Positions 6,234-14,174 of a stretch of 57,943 bases of DNA are shown piece after piece. Both the position numbers and the translations under genes were made by a program. Numbering within the stretch: position 1 is the first letter of the stretch; every line of letters begins with the position of its first letter. Source of the stretch: Bradyrhizobium lablabi (GTDB lineage Bacteria; Pseudomonadota; Alphaproteobacteria; Rhizobiales; Xanthobacteraceae); assembly GCF_001440475.1 (NCBI RefSeq), contig NZ_LLYB01000135.1, forward strand, positions 16,042-73,984, given 5' to 3'. A model generated the notes under the pieces. That model was not told where the DNA came from and did no database searches. It saw nothing but the letters and a program-made list of their open reading frames with translations.

Positions 6234-6320
6234 GTTGGCGCTGGCCCTGAGTGAGCGCGCGCTTTTTCGTCGATCTTCGGCTAAGAACTGAGCACAAGCA
6301 GATCAGCGGGAGCGAGGCGC

Positions 6321-6968
6321 GTGGCCGACAACAAGAAACAACAACTCACCATCTGGGGCCGGGCCAACTCGGTCAACGTTCAAAAAGTGCTGTGGTGTCT
6401 CGCCGAGCTCGATCTTGCCTATGAGCGGATCGACGCCGGCATGCAGTTCGGCAAGAACAACGAGGCGCCCTATCTGGCAATGAATCCGAACGGCCGCGTG
6501 CCGACGCTGGTGGATGGCGACTACGTGCTGTGGGAATCCAATTCGGTGATGCGCTATCTCTGCATGGCCTATGGTGAGGGATCGCCGATCTACCCCTCGC
6601 AGCCGAAGGCGCGCGCCGGCGTCGACCGCTGGCTGGACTGGACGCTATCGACATTGCAGCCGGTCGACCGGCCGGTGTTCTGGGCGCTGGTGCGCACGCC
6701 CGTCGAAAAGCGCGATATGGTCGCGATCCAGAAGGATGCCGACGCGGAAGGCCAGGTGTGGCGCATCGTCGAGGCGCAGCTGGCGACACGGCGCTTCATC
6801 GAAGGCGATCAGTTCACCATCGCCGATATCGCGCTCGGCGCCTATGCCCGGCGCTGGCTCGGCGTCGAGGGCGTCACCAAACAGAGGCTGCCGAATCTCG
6901 AACGCTGGTTTTCGCAATTCGCAGCCCGCCCCGGCTTCACCAGGTTCATCGCACCGCCGATGACGTAA
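6321..6968 (+). CDS. Glutathione S-transferase family protein
   Basis: A 215-aa GST. The N-terminal thioredoxin-like domain (about 8-85) has W-G-R-A-N-S-V-N-V-Q-K-V at the glutathione-activating position and N-G-R-V-P-T-L-V with the cis-Pro, followed by W-E-S-N-S-V-M-R-Y-L, the E/S glutathione-binding pair. The all-helical C-terminal domain has the F-T-I-A-D-I-A-L-G capping box. The start is GTG 6321. It conjugates glutathione or acts as a peroxidase; substrate cannot be read. It is separate from gloA, which has its own terminator. Confidence 0.93.
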   Translation: MADNKKQQLTIWGRANSVNVQKVLWCLAELDLAYERIDAGMQFGKNNEAPYLAMNPNGRVPTLVDGDYVLWESNSVMRYLCMAYGEGSPIYPSQPKARAGVDRWLDWTLSTLQPVDRPVFWALVRTPVEKRDMVAIQKDADAEGQVWRIVEAQLATRRFIEGDQFTIADIALGAYARRWLGVEGVTKQRLPNLERWFSQFAARPGFTRFIAPPMT

Positions 6969-6975
6969 GGGCTGG

Positions 6976-7227
6976 TCAGCGCGAGCCGCTGGACACACCG
7001 GCGCCGACGCTTATCGCGCCGCCGATCTTCATGCAGGTGCTGGTGCCTTCGATCCTGACGAAGCCGGCGCCGTATTCCGCGCAGGCATTGGCCGAACCGG
7101 GGCGCTTCAGCGGAAGCGCCTTGCCCGATGGTGCGGCCTTGTCGGACTTCTGGAGACGGAGTTGCTCGGCGAGCACGGGAACCGAAGGCAGCAGCACCGC
7201 CATCATGACCAGGAGGGATTTTCGCAT
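6976..7227 (-). CDS. Exported 83-aa protein resembling the N-terminus of an alphaproteobacterial porin
   Basis: A signal peptide (M-R-K-S-L-L-V-M-M-A-V-L-L-P-S-V-P-V-L-A) is followed by a linker and then C-A-E-Y-G-A-G-F-V-R-I-E-G-T-S-T-C-M-K-I-G-G-type sequence. That block is the start signature of Porin_2-family barrels (C-x-x-Y-G-x-G-F-x-x-I-x-G-T-x-T-C-x-K-I-G-G), including both cysteines. The protein stops about 12 residues later, so no barrel can form. It is either a mini-protein using the porin plug-like disulphide segment or a truncated porin. AGGCGGG precedes the ATG, which favours expression. Confidence 0.75.
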   Translation of the reverse strand: MRKSLLVMMAVLLPSVPVLAEQLRLQKSDKAAPSGKALPLKRPGSANACAEYGAGFVRIEGTSTCMKIGGAISVGAGVSSGSR

Positions 7228-7263
7228 CCCGCCTTTTATCGCCGCTTGCCTATCAGTACCAGA

Positions 7264-7524
7264 TTAGCGGACGAACTTGACGCCGACCGATTTGCCGCGG
7301 CGCCAGACCACTTCGCAGCGGCGTCCGGTCCTGGCATCGCGCGAAAACGCCAGCCGCAACTTGGCCGGCAGCGAGTTGGGATCGTCGATCGTGACCTTTG
7401 CCCCCGTCGTGGACAGATCCTGCACCACGCACTGGCGCGCAGCAAAACCGCCTTCGAGCGTGATCCACCCGGGCTGACTCAATGATTTGCGCGTCTCGCG
7501 CTTTTTGCTCGATCGCAAGGCCAT
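7264..7524 (-). CDS. PilZ domain protein
   Basis: An 86-aa single PilZ domain. An N-terminal R-K-S-L-S-Q stretch stands where RxxxR c-di-GMP motifs occur, followed by Q-D-L-S-T-T-G-A-K-V (the D/N-x-S-x-x-G motif) and a final strand V-G-V-K-F-V. In this protein the RxxxR motif reads R-E-T-R-K, plausible but not certain, so c-di-GMP binding should be treated as likely rather than shown. GGGGAA precedes the ATG. PilZ proteins relay c-di-GMP level to motility or envelope functions. Confidence 0.9.
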   Translation of the reverse strand: MALRSSKKRETRKSLSQPGWITLEGGFAARQCVVQDLSTTGAKVTIDDPNSLPAKLRLAFSRDARTGRRCEVVWRRGKSVGVKFVR

Positions 7525-7775
7525 GTCGGAGTTCCCCTCGAATACAGCCTAACGTCATGCGGCTTTAAAATCCGTTGCCCGGCGTGGCGAAATCGTCATC
7601 CGCCGGGGGCATCGATGGCGGCGCCAAAGAAGTCCGAAAAACGTCTTTTCGAGCGGCTTGCCCACCCGGCCAAACGCCACTATACGTTCGCCCGTCGCTG
7701 CCGCCATGCAACATGGACGGCCGGCGGCCAACACGGCCCATCAAGCACATAACACCTTGATTTTCCGGTTGTTTT

Positions 7776-7850
7776 GCTCCCTTCGTCTATCGGTTAGGAC
7801 GCCACCCTTTCACGGTGGAGAGAGCGGTTCGATTCCGCTAGGGAGCGCCA
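7776..7850 (+). tRNA. tRNA-Glu (anticodon TTC)
   Basis: The acceptor arm GCTCCCT (7776-7782) pairs with AGGGAGC (7840-7846). The anticodon stem CCACC/GGTGG encloses the loop CTTTCAC with anticodon TTC, and the T-arm GCGG/CCGC encloses TTCGATT. The discriminator G is followed by an encoded CCA (7848-7850). Confidence 0.97.
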
Positions 7851-8213
7851 TGACCCCAAATCCGCGCCGTGCCTTGATTTGCTGCGTTCCGCACGCTCGC
7901 AGCTAAATTTGCTGCGTCCGCCCGGTTGCCGTGTGGACGCTCGATCGGCAAGCGGTGCGCGATATTGCAAAGGGCCGCTCGCACCGATGACCCAGCCCGA
8001 TCTCGACCGTGCCTAGATCGGGAAGATTGCGCATTTATTTTTAGCGACCCTCATTTAATTATCGATTCACGCGCCTCCGAATTAAATGGAATGCGGGAGG
8101 CTACCGAAAATGCAGCAATGTCCAAGCTTGGCGGCCGGATGTGAGGAAGCGCGGCGCAACTTATAATGGTTGGAATTATTCCATTCACGGGTACCTCAGT
8201 AAGCCCGCCCCCC
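7851..8213. other. Non-coding stretch after tRNA-Glu
   Basis: No convincing gene. From about 8035 the sequence becomes AT-rich with paired elements: TTTAATT...AATTAAA, GCCTCC...GGAGGC and a compact palindrome TGGAAT-T-ATTCCA at 8171-8183. These may belong to regulation of the PEP-CTERM gene downstream. Confidence 0.35.
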
Positions 8214-8241
8214 TTTACGGGTTTTTAATAAATGGTATAAG
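8214..8241 (+). promoter_or_regulatory. Candidate sigma-70 promoter of the PEP-CTERM gene
   Basis: TTTACG (8214-8219), 16 bases, TATAAG (8236-8241), 73 bases before the ATG. A second small inverted repeat CTGGC...GCCAG (8252-8268) lies in the leader. Confidence 0.35.
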
Positions 8242-8313
8242 TCGGGAAAATCTGGCAATTCGGGCCAGCAAATAAAAGCAATTATGAATTTCAGTTATTG
8301 GCAGGAGTTGCGC

Positions 8314-8988
8314 ATGGTCAAATCAAATACCTTGGGTGCAATTTGCATTCTCGCTCTGACTGCTGGTCTTTCGCTGCCGGCTCACGCAGATATCGTCATG
8401 GTGCCGGCGAGTTCGATCCAGGGCGATAATGTTCTTTTCAACGATGGCACTCAGACCGGCACGACCGTTCTAGGACATACACAGTCGGGCACGATCGTGG
8501 AGTTTTCAGGCACGACGTTCGGCGGCGGAACCACGATCACCGCGAACGGCGGACAGGCCCGGATCGAAGGCACAGCGGAGGCGCGCCTCACCAGCCTGAA
8601 CTGGCACCTTGTAGGTGGCGGCACGTTCAACGACCTGGAGTTCAATATCAATACCGTGCTGAACGGCCGGAACGGCGGCGGCGCAACGTCGGTCAACTTC
8701 ACGCTTTACGACGACAACCTGGATCCGTTCGCGTTCAACAGTTACTCCCTTGCAAACGGCTCGAACTTCTTTGGCTTTCAGGGCATCAACGGACAGAGCA
8801 TTTCCTCCATCTATATGACGTTCATTGGAGGGAACGGCGTTCAGGACGTGAGGCAGATAAGGCTTGAGGAGGTGACTGCCGCCGTCCCCGAGCCATCCAC
8901 ATGGGCCATGATGATCCTGGGCTTCGCTGGTGTCGGGTTCATGGTCTACCGCCGCCGCGGGCAAGGCCAGGCACTGCGTCGGGCCTGA
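8314..8988 (+). CDS. PEP-CTERM sorting-domain exported protein
   Basis: A 224-aa secreted protein. The start at 8314 is fixed by AGGAG six bases upstream; ATG 8284 lacks a ribosome site. A signal peptide ending around A-H-A-D (residue 26) is followed by a Gly/Thr/Asn-rich beta body with two blocks typical of surface-exposed PEP-CTERM proteins. Residues 191-215 are the sorting signal V-P-E-P-S-T-W-A-M-M-I-L-G-F-A-G-V-G-F then Y-R-R-R. The family is processed by an EpsH/XrtA-type exosortase and usually accompanies exopolysaccharide export; neither is in this window. A strong terminator follows. Confidence 0.92.
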   Translation: MVKSNTLGAICILALTAGLSLPAHADIVMVPASSIQGDNVLFNDGTQTGTTVLGHTQSGTIVEFSGTTFGGGTTITANGGQARIEGTAEARLTSLNWHLVGGGTFNDLEFNINTVLNGRNGGGATSVNFTLYDDNLDPFAFNSYSLANGSNFFGFQGINGQSISSIYMTFIGGNGVQDVRQIRLEEVTAAVPEPSTWAMMILGFAGVGFMVYRRRGQGQALRRA

Positions 8989-9012
8989 CGGGCACCGTCC
9001 GTAGAAAGTCTG

Positions 9013-9040
9013 AAGGCCGCCACTTGTGGCGGCCTTTTTT
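9013..9040 (+). terminator. Intrinsic terminator of the PEP-CTERM gene
   Basis: AAGGCCGCCA and TGGCGGCCTT pair around a CTTG loop and are followed by a T-run. Confidence 0.85.
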
Positions 9041-9082
9041 GTGAATGACGGTCCACAAACGTTAAATCGCAGCGAGGCTGTG

Positions 9083-9328
9083 ATGGACAAAGATCGAGAT
9101 CCCCGCGCGACGGAACTGGCCAATCTGAAGGAGGCTCTCGCAAATTTCGGGCACAAGCTCGATGCCTACGAAGCCCGGATCGGACGCAAGTCAAAAGCGT
9201 CTCAGCCGCATTGTCCGACGTCGACCGATCCTCACATTGCGTTCGCCAATGAGGTCGTCGCGGCCATGAAAGACCGGACGGCCGAAGGTCACTGCATGGT
9301 CGGCATTCCGGGAAGCCACCCCTCCTAG
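9083..9328 (+). CDS. Small hypothetical protein (81 aa)
   Basis: A soluble protein with an N-terminal charged helix (A-T-E-L-A-N-L-K-E-A-L-A-N-F-G-H-K-L-D-A-Y-E-A-R-I-G-R) and a second helical part (A-F-A-N-E-V-V-A-A-M-K-D-R-T). GCGAGG precedes the ATG. No signal, membrane span or recognised domain. Codon use is gene-like but the protein has no known relatives to me. Confidence 0.5.
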   Translation: MDKDRDPRATELANLKEALANFGHKLDAYEARIGRKSKASQPHCPTSTDPHIAFANEVVAAMKDRTAEGHCMVGIPGSHPS

Positions 9329-9542
9329 CGCGATCCGCGCGACTTCCGTCAATCCCGACGGCCCAGCACCTCGGTTCGCTCAGCGGCGTTCGCCTTTCTT
9401 TGGCGCGACGCGCACCACGGTTTCGGCTTGCTTCGTTCTCACACCACGCGCTCCACCCGCCGCTAGAACTGCTCCTTTTCGGAAACCAAGTGAGTAAAGT
9501 CGTTTCAACGGCCGCAGGCCCTCACACGTTTTTGCGGAATGA

Positions 9543-9656
9543 ATGCGCGACTACACGTTCAAGGAGAAAGCGAAGATCACCGCTGGCGCTGTGGCGGCGC
9601 TCGTCATCGTGGTGTGGCTTGTTGTCCTCGCGTTGACGCTGCTATCGACGGGATAG
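9543..9656 (+). CDS. Small membrane peptide (37 aa)
   Basis: A basic N-terminus (M-R-D-Y-T-F-K-E-K-A-K) is followed by one long hydrophobic helix (I-T-A-G-A-V-A-A-L-V-I-V-V-W-L-V-V-L-A-L-T-L-L), so it is probably inserted in the inner membrane with the N-terminus inside. GGAAA...CGTT at 9481-9504 upstream is an imperfect sigma-EcfG-like element with a 15-base spacer. Role unknown. Confidence 0.5.
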   Translation: MRDYTFKEKAKITAGAVAALVIVVWLVVLALTLLSTG

Positions 9657-9673
9657 ATAAGGCAACTGGCGAT

Positions 9674-9769
9674 ATCGCAGGAACTTTGTTCTACTACCAG
9701 AACGATCGCAGGAACTTTGTTCTATCCTAGAGAACCCGCTCAGGAACTTTGTTCTTCTCCGGAGAACTA
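9674..9769 (+). repeat. Three direct repeats CAGGAACTTTGTTCT with paired GAAC boxes
   Basis: Exact copies at 9678-9692, 9709-9723 and 9741-9755, spaced 31 and 32 bases, about three helical turns. Each copy is itself palindromic (GAAC-TTT-GTTC) and is followed 8-9 bases later by another GAAC, so every unit reads GAAC-GTTC-GAAC. The array ends 24 bases before the amidohydrolase ATG. It looks like a cooperative regulator-binding array. Confidence 0.8.
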
Positions 9770-9792
9770 CGGGCCGACAGGTACGCAACTCA

Positions 9793-11025
9793 ATGACAGC
9801 CAATCTCTCGCGCATCGACGGCGCGCGTGTCCTTGCCGATCTGCACGCACTGCGTGCAATTGGCACGTATAAGTCCGGTGTTCACAAGCCGACGTTCTCG
9901 GAGCCGCATCTGCGTTCGCTGGCGTGGCTGGTCGAGCGGCTGCCCGAGGCCGGCCTTGCGGGCGGGATCGACGGCATCGGCAATATCATCAGTACCAGCA
10001 CGAAAGACGGACCGAAGCTATTGGCGGGCTCGCATCTGGAAAGTCAGAACCATGCGGGCTGGCTCGATGGACCGCTCGGCGTGGTGTACGCGCTCGAAGC
10101 CGCCCGCGTCATCAATCGCGATCCTGACATGAAGGGCGCCGTTGAAGTCGCGGCCTGGTGCGACGAGGAAGGGCATTTCGGACACTTCCTTGGCAGCCGG
10201 TCCTATGTCGGCGGCGTCACCGAAGCCGATATCGACACCGCGCGCGACCGCAACGAGGGAAAAAGCATGCGCGACGCCCTGCGCGACGCAGGTCTTGCCG
10301 GCCGCGCCCGCACGCGCTGCGAACCGGGGCGGCACGTCGGATATCTGGAAGCCCATATCGAACAGGGCGAGACGCTCGAAAGCAGCGGTCTCAATATCGG
10401 GATCGTCACGTCCATCGTCGGCATCTGGCAATACCGCATCGCCTTCACCGGCGAACAGAACCACGCCGGCACCACGCGGATGGCGGTTCGCCGCGATGCC
10501 GGGCTTGCGCTCGCCAGGTTCTGCGTCGCGATCGACGATCGCTTCCCCGCAGCCTGCGGTCCGCGCACGGTGTGGACCACCGGCCGCATTACGCTCGATC
10601 CCGGTGCGCCCAGCATCATCCCGGGAGCGGCGGAGATGCTGTTCCAGATTCGCGACGACGATCCCGCCGTGATCACGCGGCTGGAGGATCTCCTCCGCGG
10701 CATGGCTGCCGAGGTCAACGCGCAGGGCCGCTGCGCCGTCGCGGTGGAGCGCATCCGCACCGGCGCGCCCGCGTTGATGGACGCCGCATTCCAGCAGGCC
10801 ATCGAACAAGCCGGCGCAGCCTTTGCCGGCGGCAAGGCACTCCGTATGCCGAGCGGCGCCGGCCACGACGCACAGGTCCTTGCCACCGTCATGCCGGCGG
10901 GCATGCTGTTCGTGCCCTCGATCGGCGGCATCTCGCACCACTGGACCGAGAACACCGCCGACGCCGACATCGTCACGGGCGCCGAGGTGTTTGTCGATGC
11001 CTGCCGGCGGCTGTTGGCGCGATGA
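9793..11025 (+). CDS. Zn-dependent hydantoinase/carbamoylase family amidohydrolase (M20)
   Basis: A 410-aa cytoplasmic enzyme of the allantoate amidohydrolase / N-carbamoyl-L-amino-acid hydrolase / beta-ureidopropionase group, which cleaves carbamoyl or ureido amides. Metal-site motifs are in order: G-S-H-L-E-S (H81), W-L-D-G-P-L-G-V (D92), C-D-E-E-G-H-F-G (E125/E126), E-A-H-I-E-Q-G (H188), Q-N-H-A-G-T-T-R-M (H224, substrate-carboxylate region) and S-G-A-G-H-D-A near the C-terminus. The second position of the usual G-S-H-L-D motif is Glu here. It lies 18 bases before an MFS gene, suggesting uptake and hydrolysis of one substrate, and has a triple repeat array immediately upstream. Exact substrate unknown. 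Confidence 0.9.
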   Translation: MTANLSRIDGARVLADLHALRAIGTYKSGVHKPTFSEPHLRSLAWLVERLPEAGLAGGIDGIGNIISTSTKDGPKLLAGSHLESQNHAGWLDGPLGVVYALEAARVINRDPDMKGAVEVAAWCDEEGHFGHFLGSRSYVGGVTEADIDTARDRNEGKSMRDALRDAGLAGRARTRCEPGRHVGYLEAHIEQGETLESSGLNIGIVTSIVGIWQYRIAFTGEQNHAGTTRMAVRRDAGLALARFCVAIDDRFPAACGPRTVWTTGRITLDPGAPSIIPGAAEMLFQIRDDDPAVITRLEDLLRGMAAEVNAQGRCAVAVERIRTGAPALMDAAFQQAIEQAGAAFAGGKALRMPSGAGHDAQVLATVMPAGMLFVPSIGGISHHWTENTADADIVTGAEVFVDACRRLLAR

Positions 11026-11043
11026 GGCGGCACGAGAAACGAC

Positions 11044-12258
11044 ATGACCGCTGAGACCAAGCCGACCCGTCCGATCAGGGACATTCCACCGGGCGTATGG
11101 ATTCTCGGATTCGTCTCGATGCTGATGGACGTCTCGTCGGAGATGATCCATGCGCTGCTGCCGATCTACCTGGTCTCGGTGCTCGGCGCATCGATGGTGA
11201 CGGTCGGCGTCATCGAAGGCATCGCCGAGGCCACCGCCTCGATCACCAAGATATTCTCCGGCGCACTCTCGGACTGGCTCGGCAAGCGCAAATGGCTGGC
11301 CGCCATCGGCTATGGCCTCGCGGCCTTCACCAAGCCGGTGTTCCCGCTGGCGCCAACCGTCGGCTGGCTGGTGGCTGCGCGTTTCGTCGACCGGATCGGC
11401 AAGGGCATTCGCGGCGCGCCCCGTGACGCGCTGGTGGCGGATCTCTCGCCGCCCGACCTGCGCGGCGCGAGTTTTGGGCTGCGCCAATCGCTCGACACGA
11501 TCGGCGCCTTCCTCGGCCCCCTGCTCGCCATCGCCCTGATGTGGTGGACGGCAGATAACTTCACGACGGTATTCTGGGTTGCCGTAATCCCCGCCTTCCT
11601 GGCGTTTGCGTTGATCGTTTTCGCCGTGCGTGAGCCGGAACGGCCAAAAGCGCTGCGCACCGTGCGCAATCCGATCGGCCTCGCCGAGATCAAGAACCTC
11701 GGAACGGCCTATTGGTGGGTGGTGGCGGTCGCGAGCGTGTTCACGCTGGCGCGATTCAGCGAAGCCTTCCTCGTCCTCCGCGCCCAGAATGTCGGGCTGC
11801 CGATCATGCTGGTGCCTGCCGTGCTGGTCACCATGAACGTCGTCTATGCCCTCGCCGCCTATCCCGCCGGCGTCATCTCGGACCGCATGAGCCGGACGGC
11901 CGTGCTCGCCGGCGGCATTGTGGTGCTGATCGTTGCGGATGTCGTGCTGGCCCTGATGCCCTCGATAGGCGGCGTCGCGCTCGGCGTCGTGCTCTGGGGC
12001 CTGCATATGGGACTGACGCAAGGCTTGCTGGCTGCGCTGGTGGCCGATACGGCACCGGCGGAGTTGCGCGGCACGGCTTTCGGATTCTTCAACCTGCTCG
12101 GCGGCGTGGCGATGCTCGCCGCCAGCGTCATTGCCGGCGCGCTCTGGGATATCGCTGGACCGCAAGGAACGTTTCTGGCCGGCGCCGCCTTCGCGCTGGT
12201 CGCGCTGGCCGGATTGCTGATGGTACGGGGCAAGATCGGCCAACGGACCTATGCCTGA
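11044..12258 (+). CDS. MFS transporter
   Basis: A 404-aa major facilitator with twelve predicted helices. The helix 2-3 loop reads G-A-L-S-D-W-L-G-K-R-K, a good G-x-x-x-D-x-x-G-R/K-K motif, and the helix 8-9 loop reads G-V-I-S-D-R-M-S-R. R-F-x-D-R-I-G-K-G-I-R-G-A-P-R-D-A follows helix 4, a signature of a Bradyrhizobiaceae-type MFS group whose members sit beside varied catabolic genes. It is 18 bases after the amidohydrolase, so co-transcription is likely and it may import that enzyme's substrate. Substrate unproven. Confidence 0.9.
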   Translation: MTAETKPTRPIRDIPPGVWILGFVSMLMDVSSEMIHALLPIYLVSVLGASMVTVGVIEGIAEATASITKIFSGALSDWLGKRKWLAAIGYGLAAFTKPVFPLAPTVGWLVAARFVDRIGKGIRGAPRDALVADLSPPDLRGASFGLRQSLDTIGAFLGPLLAIALMWWTADNFTTVFWVAVIPAFLAFALIVFAVREPERPKALRTVRNPIGLAEIKNLGTAYWWVVAVASVFTLARFSEAFLVLRAQNVGLPIMLVPAVLVTMNVVYALAAYPAGVISDRMSRTAVLAGGIVVLIVADVVLALMPSIGGVALGVVLWGLHMGLTQGLLAALVADTAPAELRGTAFGFFNLLGGVAMLAASVIAGALWDIAGPQGTFLAGAAFALVALAGLLMVRGKIGQRTYA

Positions 12259-12375
12259 GCGCTGCGCCGGTTTCCTCCGCCAGTTCTTCCTTGGTGACAA
12301 GGAGTCGCGTCTAGTTTTCTTGCAAACGGCTGCGTTTACGGCCATTTACGCTCACGTGAGGTAAAGTTCCACAAA

Positions 12376-13419
12376 ATGCTGCTGCTTCAGGCCCTTCCCA
12401 CATCGATCGGCGTTGCCGCGATCGCGCCGGCGTTGCTGGTGCTATGGCTCGTCATTGCCGCCGACGAGCGCCCCGGCCCGCCCGCGCGGGTATGGCTCGC
12501 GTTCGTGCTCGGGGCCGCCAGCATTTCGCTGTTGGGAGTGGCGCGCGCCCCGTTTGCCGCGATCCTTGCGGTGCCGGGAAATCCCTGGATGACGCAGGGC
12601 CTGCGTTCCGTTTTCGGCGTCGCCGCGCCGGAAGAAATCGTCAAGGTCCTCGTGATCATTGCCGTGTCGCTGCCGGTGCGCCGGCGGACGTTTGCGGATC
12701 CGATGGATACCGTGGTCTACGGCGCGGCCGCCGGCCTCGGCTTCGCGGCTTACGAAAACCTCGCTTACCTGGTGCAGCACGCCGACATGTGGCGTTCGCT
12801 GGCGGCCTTGCGGAGCGTGCTGACGGTGCCGTTCCACGGCGCGCTCGGCATCATCGCGGGCGCCTATATCGCGATTGCCCGTGCCGGCACCGCGCTTGGC
12901 GCCCATCGCCATCATCGCGACTGGGCGCGGATCTCGAGCTGGTGCCTGGCGCTGTTCGCGCCGGTGGCACTGCACGCCGCCTTCGACTTCCCGCTCCTGA
13001 CATTGCAGAAACATCCCGATCTCGGCCCCGCCACGCGAATGCTGCTGGGGGCGGCGAGCCTTTTGATCGGCTTCAGCTCGATCGGATTTGCCATCCGCCT
13101 GGTTCGGCGCGTCGGCCGCCACCATGCGCCGCGCACCGAAGTTGCGCGTGAGCGGCTCAGCCAGTTGCGGCGGATGTGGGCGCTCTTGCTCGTGGGCAGC
13201 GGCGCGGGCTTCGCGGGCGCGGCTTTCGTGCTGACCTCGCTCCATCATTGGTTCGTCAATCCGGATCGCAACGCCTCGCTGCTTCTCATTCCGCTCGGCA
13301 TGACCTCCATTCTGATAGGCTTGGCATTGTTGCTGGCGACGTCTGCGGTTTATGTGTTCGGCCGCAACCGCATCAGGACGTCCTCGGAAGGATTTTCGTC
13401 CGCGCCTGAGCCGGGCTGA
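12376..13419 (+). CDS. PrsW-family intramembrane metalloprotease
   Basis: A 347-aa multispanning protein. The PrsW signature is present: A-P-E-E-I-V-K (E86/E87, K90), G-L-G-F-A-A-Y-E-N (E127), V-P-F-H-G-A (H154) and L-H-A-A-F-D (about 198-203), i.e. the ExxK / ExxN / HxxxG / HxxxD zinc-site set. PrsW cleaves the anti-sigma factor RsiW in Bacillus; substrates in alphaproteobacteria are unknown. About 120 residues beyond the last motif contain additional spans with no recognised domain. The gene follows the MFS gene by 117 bases and may have its own promoter. Confidence 0.88.
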   Translation: MLLLQALPTSIGVAAIAPALLVLWLVIAADERPGPPARVWLAFVLGAASISLLGVARAPFAAILAVPGNPWMTQGLRSVFGVAAPEEIVKVLVIIAVSLPVRRRTFADPMDTVVYGAAAGLGFAAYENLAYLVQHADMWRSLAALRSVLTVPFHGALGIIAGAYIAIARAGTALGAHRHHRDWARISSWCLALFAPVALHAAFDFPLLTLQKHPDLGPATRMLLGAASLLIGFSSIGFAIRLVRRVGRHHAPRTEVARERLSQLRRMWALLLVGSGAGFAGAAFVLTSLHHWFVNPDRNASLLLIPLGMTSILIGLALLLATSAVYVFGRNRIRTSSEGFSSAPEPG

Positions 13420-13436
13420 ATGTCGTCCTGCCGTCA

Positions 13437-13498
13437 TTGATCTCGCGCAAAGATAACGGCGAACAAATTTTACCCGCAGTCGGCGCACGGGCTATATT
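13437..13498 (+). promoter_or_regulatory. FixK/FNR-like box and -10 element upstream of the HdeD-like gene
   Basis: TTGA-TCTCGC-GCAA at 13437-13450 fits the FixK2 consensus TTG(A/C)-N6-(T/G)CAA. A TATATT -10 box is at 13493-13498; a start seven bases later (13505) puts the box centre at -61.5, a standard class I activator position. Confidence 0.45.
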
Positions 13499-13536
13499 GG
13501 ACACTCGATCGGCGCGGCAGGCATCGGGAGTTTCCA

Positions 13537-14121
13537 GTGACCCTTCCCCAGGACGGCCCTCCAGATCTCGGCAAACGGCAGTCTGAAATGAATGCCGCGG
13601 TGAAGGCGCGCTGGATGGCGTTCCTGTTCGAAGGCATCCTGCTTGCCCTGCTCGGCCTGGCCGCGATGATCGTGCCGCCGCTGGCAAGCCTCGCCGTCAC
13701 CATCTTCCTCGGTTGGATGTTTCTGATCGGCGGCGTTGCCGGACTGTTCGTCACCTACTTGTCGCGGCAGATGCCGGGCTTCTGGTGGTCGCTGTTCTCA
13801 GCGGCACTCGCCGTCCTTGCCGGCGGCGTCTTATTGGCGCGGCCCATGCAAGGCATCCTCACGCTCACCATCATAGTGGGCGCGTATTTCCTGGCCGAAG
13901 GCGTCGTCACCATCATGTACGCGCTGGAGCACCGCCGCGAATTGTCGGAGCGCTGGTCCTGGCTACTGATGTCGGGCGTAATGGACCTCGTGATCGCGTT
14001 CATCATCGTCGCCGGCCTGCCGGATTCGGCGCAATGGGCGATCGGGCTCCTGGTCGGGATCAACCTCGTGCTCGGCGGCGCCTCGATGGTCGGCATGGCG
14101 CTCGCGGCACGCAAGGCCTGA
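13537..14121 (+). CDS. HdeD-like (DUF308) membrane protein
   Basis: A 194-aa protein with six predicted spans in three pairs, the HdeD pattern: repeated I-F-L-G-W-M-F-L-I-G-G-V-A-G-L-F-style and V-G-A-Y-F-L-A-E-G-V-V-T-I-M-Y-A-L segments followed by polar R-R-E-L-S-E-R-W-S-W-L. HdeD contributes to acid resistance at high cell density in E. coli; in alphaproteobacteria these genes are often linked to microaerobic or stress responses. GTG start. A FixK-like box with a -10 element stands upstream, suggesting induction at low oxygen. Confidence 0.85.
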   Translation: MTLPQDGPPDLGKRQSEMNAAVKARWMAFLFEGILLALLGLAAMIVPPLASLAVTIFLGWMFLIGGVAGLFVTYLSRQMPGFWWSLFSAALAVLAGGVLLARPMQGILTLTIIVGAYFLAEGVVTIMYALEHRRELSERWSWLLMSGVMDLVIAFIIVAGLPDSAQWAIGLLVGINLVLGGASMVGMALAARKA

Positions 14122-14138
14122 CGCCGCCGATTATGGGG

Positions 14139-14167
14139 GTGACAAGCCCGAATGGCTGGGCTATAGA
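14139..14167 (+). promoter_or_regulatory. Promoter of the aroG leader transcript
   Basis: GTGACA (14139-14144), 17-base spacer, TATAGA (14162-14167). Only seven bases (GCCCGCC) separate the -10 box from the ATG-ATC of the leader peptide, so transcription should start at or beside that ATG. Confidence 0.75.
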
Positions 14168-14174
14168 GCCCGCC

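Noticed and set aside
9680..9755. The GGAAC cores of the triple repeat as EcfG promoters
   Set aside because: Each GGAAC lacks CGTT at 16-17 bases (downstream bases read ACGA, AACC and AACT); the internal palindromes fit a repressor or activator array better.
10018..12345. A 775-codon open frame on the minus strand
   Set aside because: It is the antisense of the amidohydrolase and MFS genes in high-GC DNA; the composition is Arg/His/Gly-rich with no domain or ribosome site.
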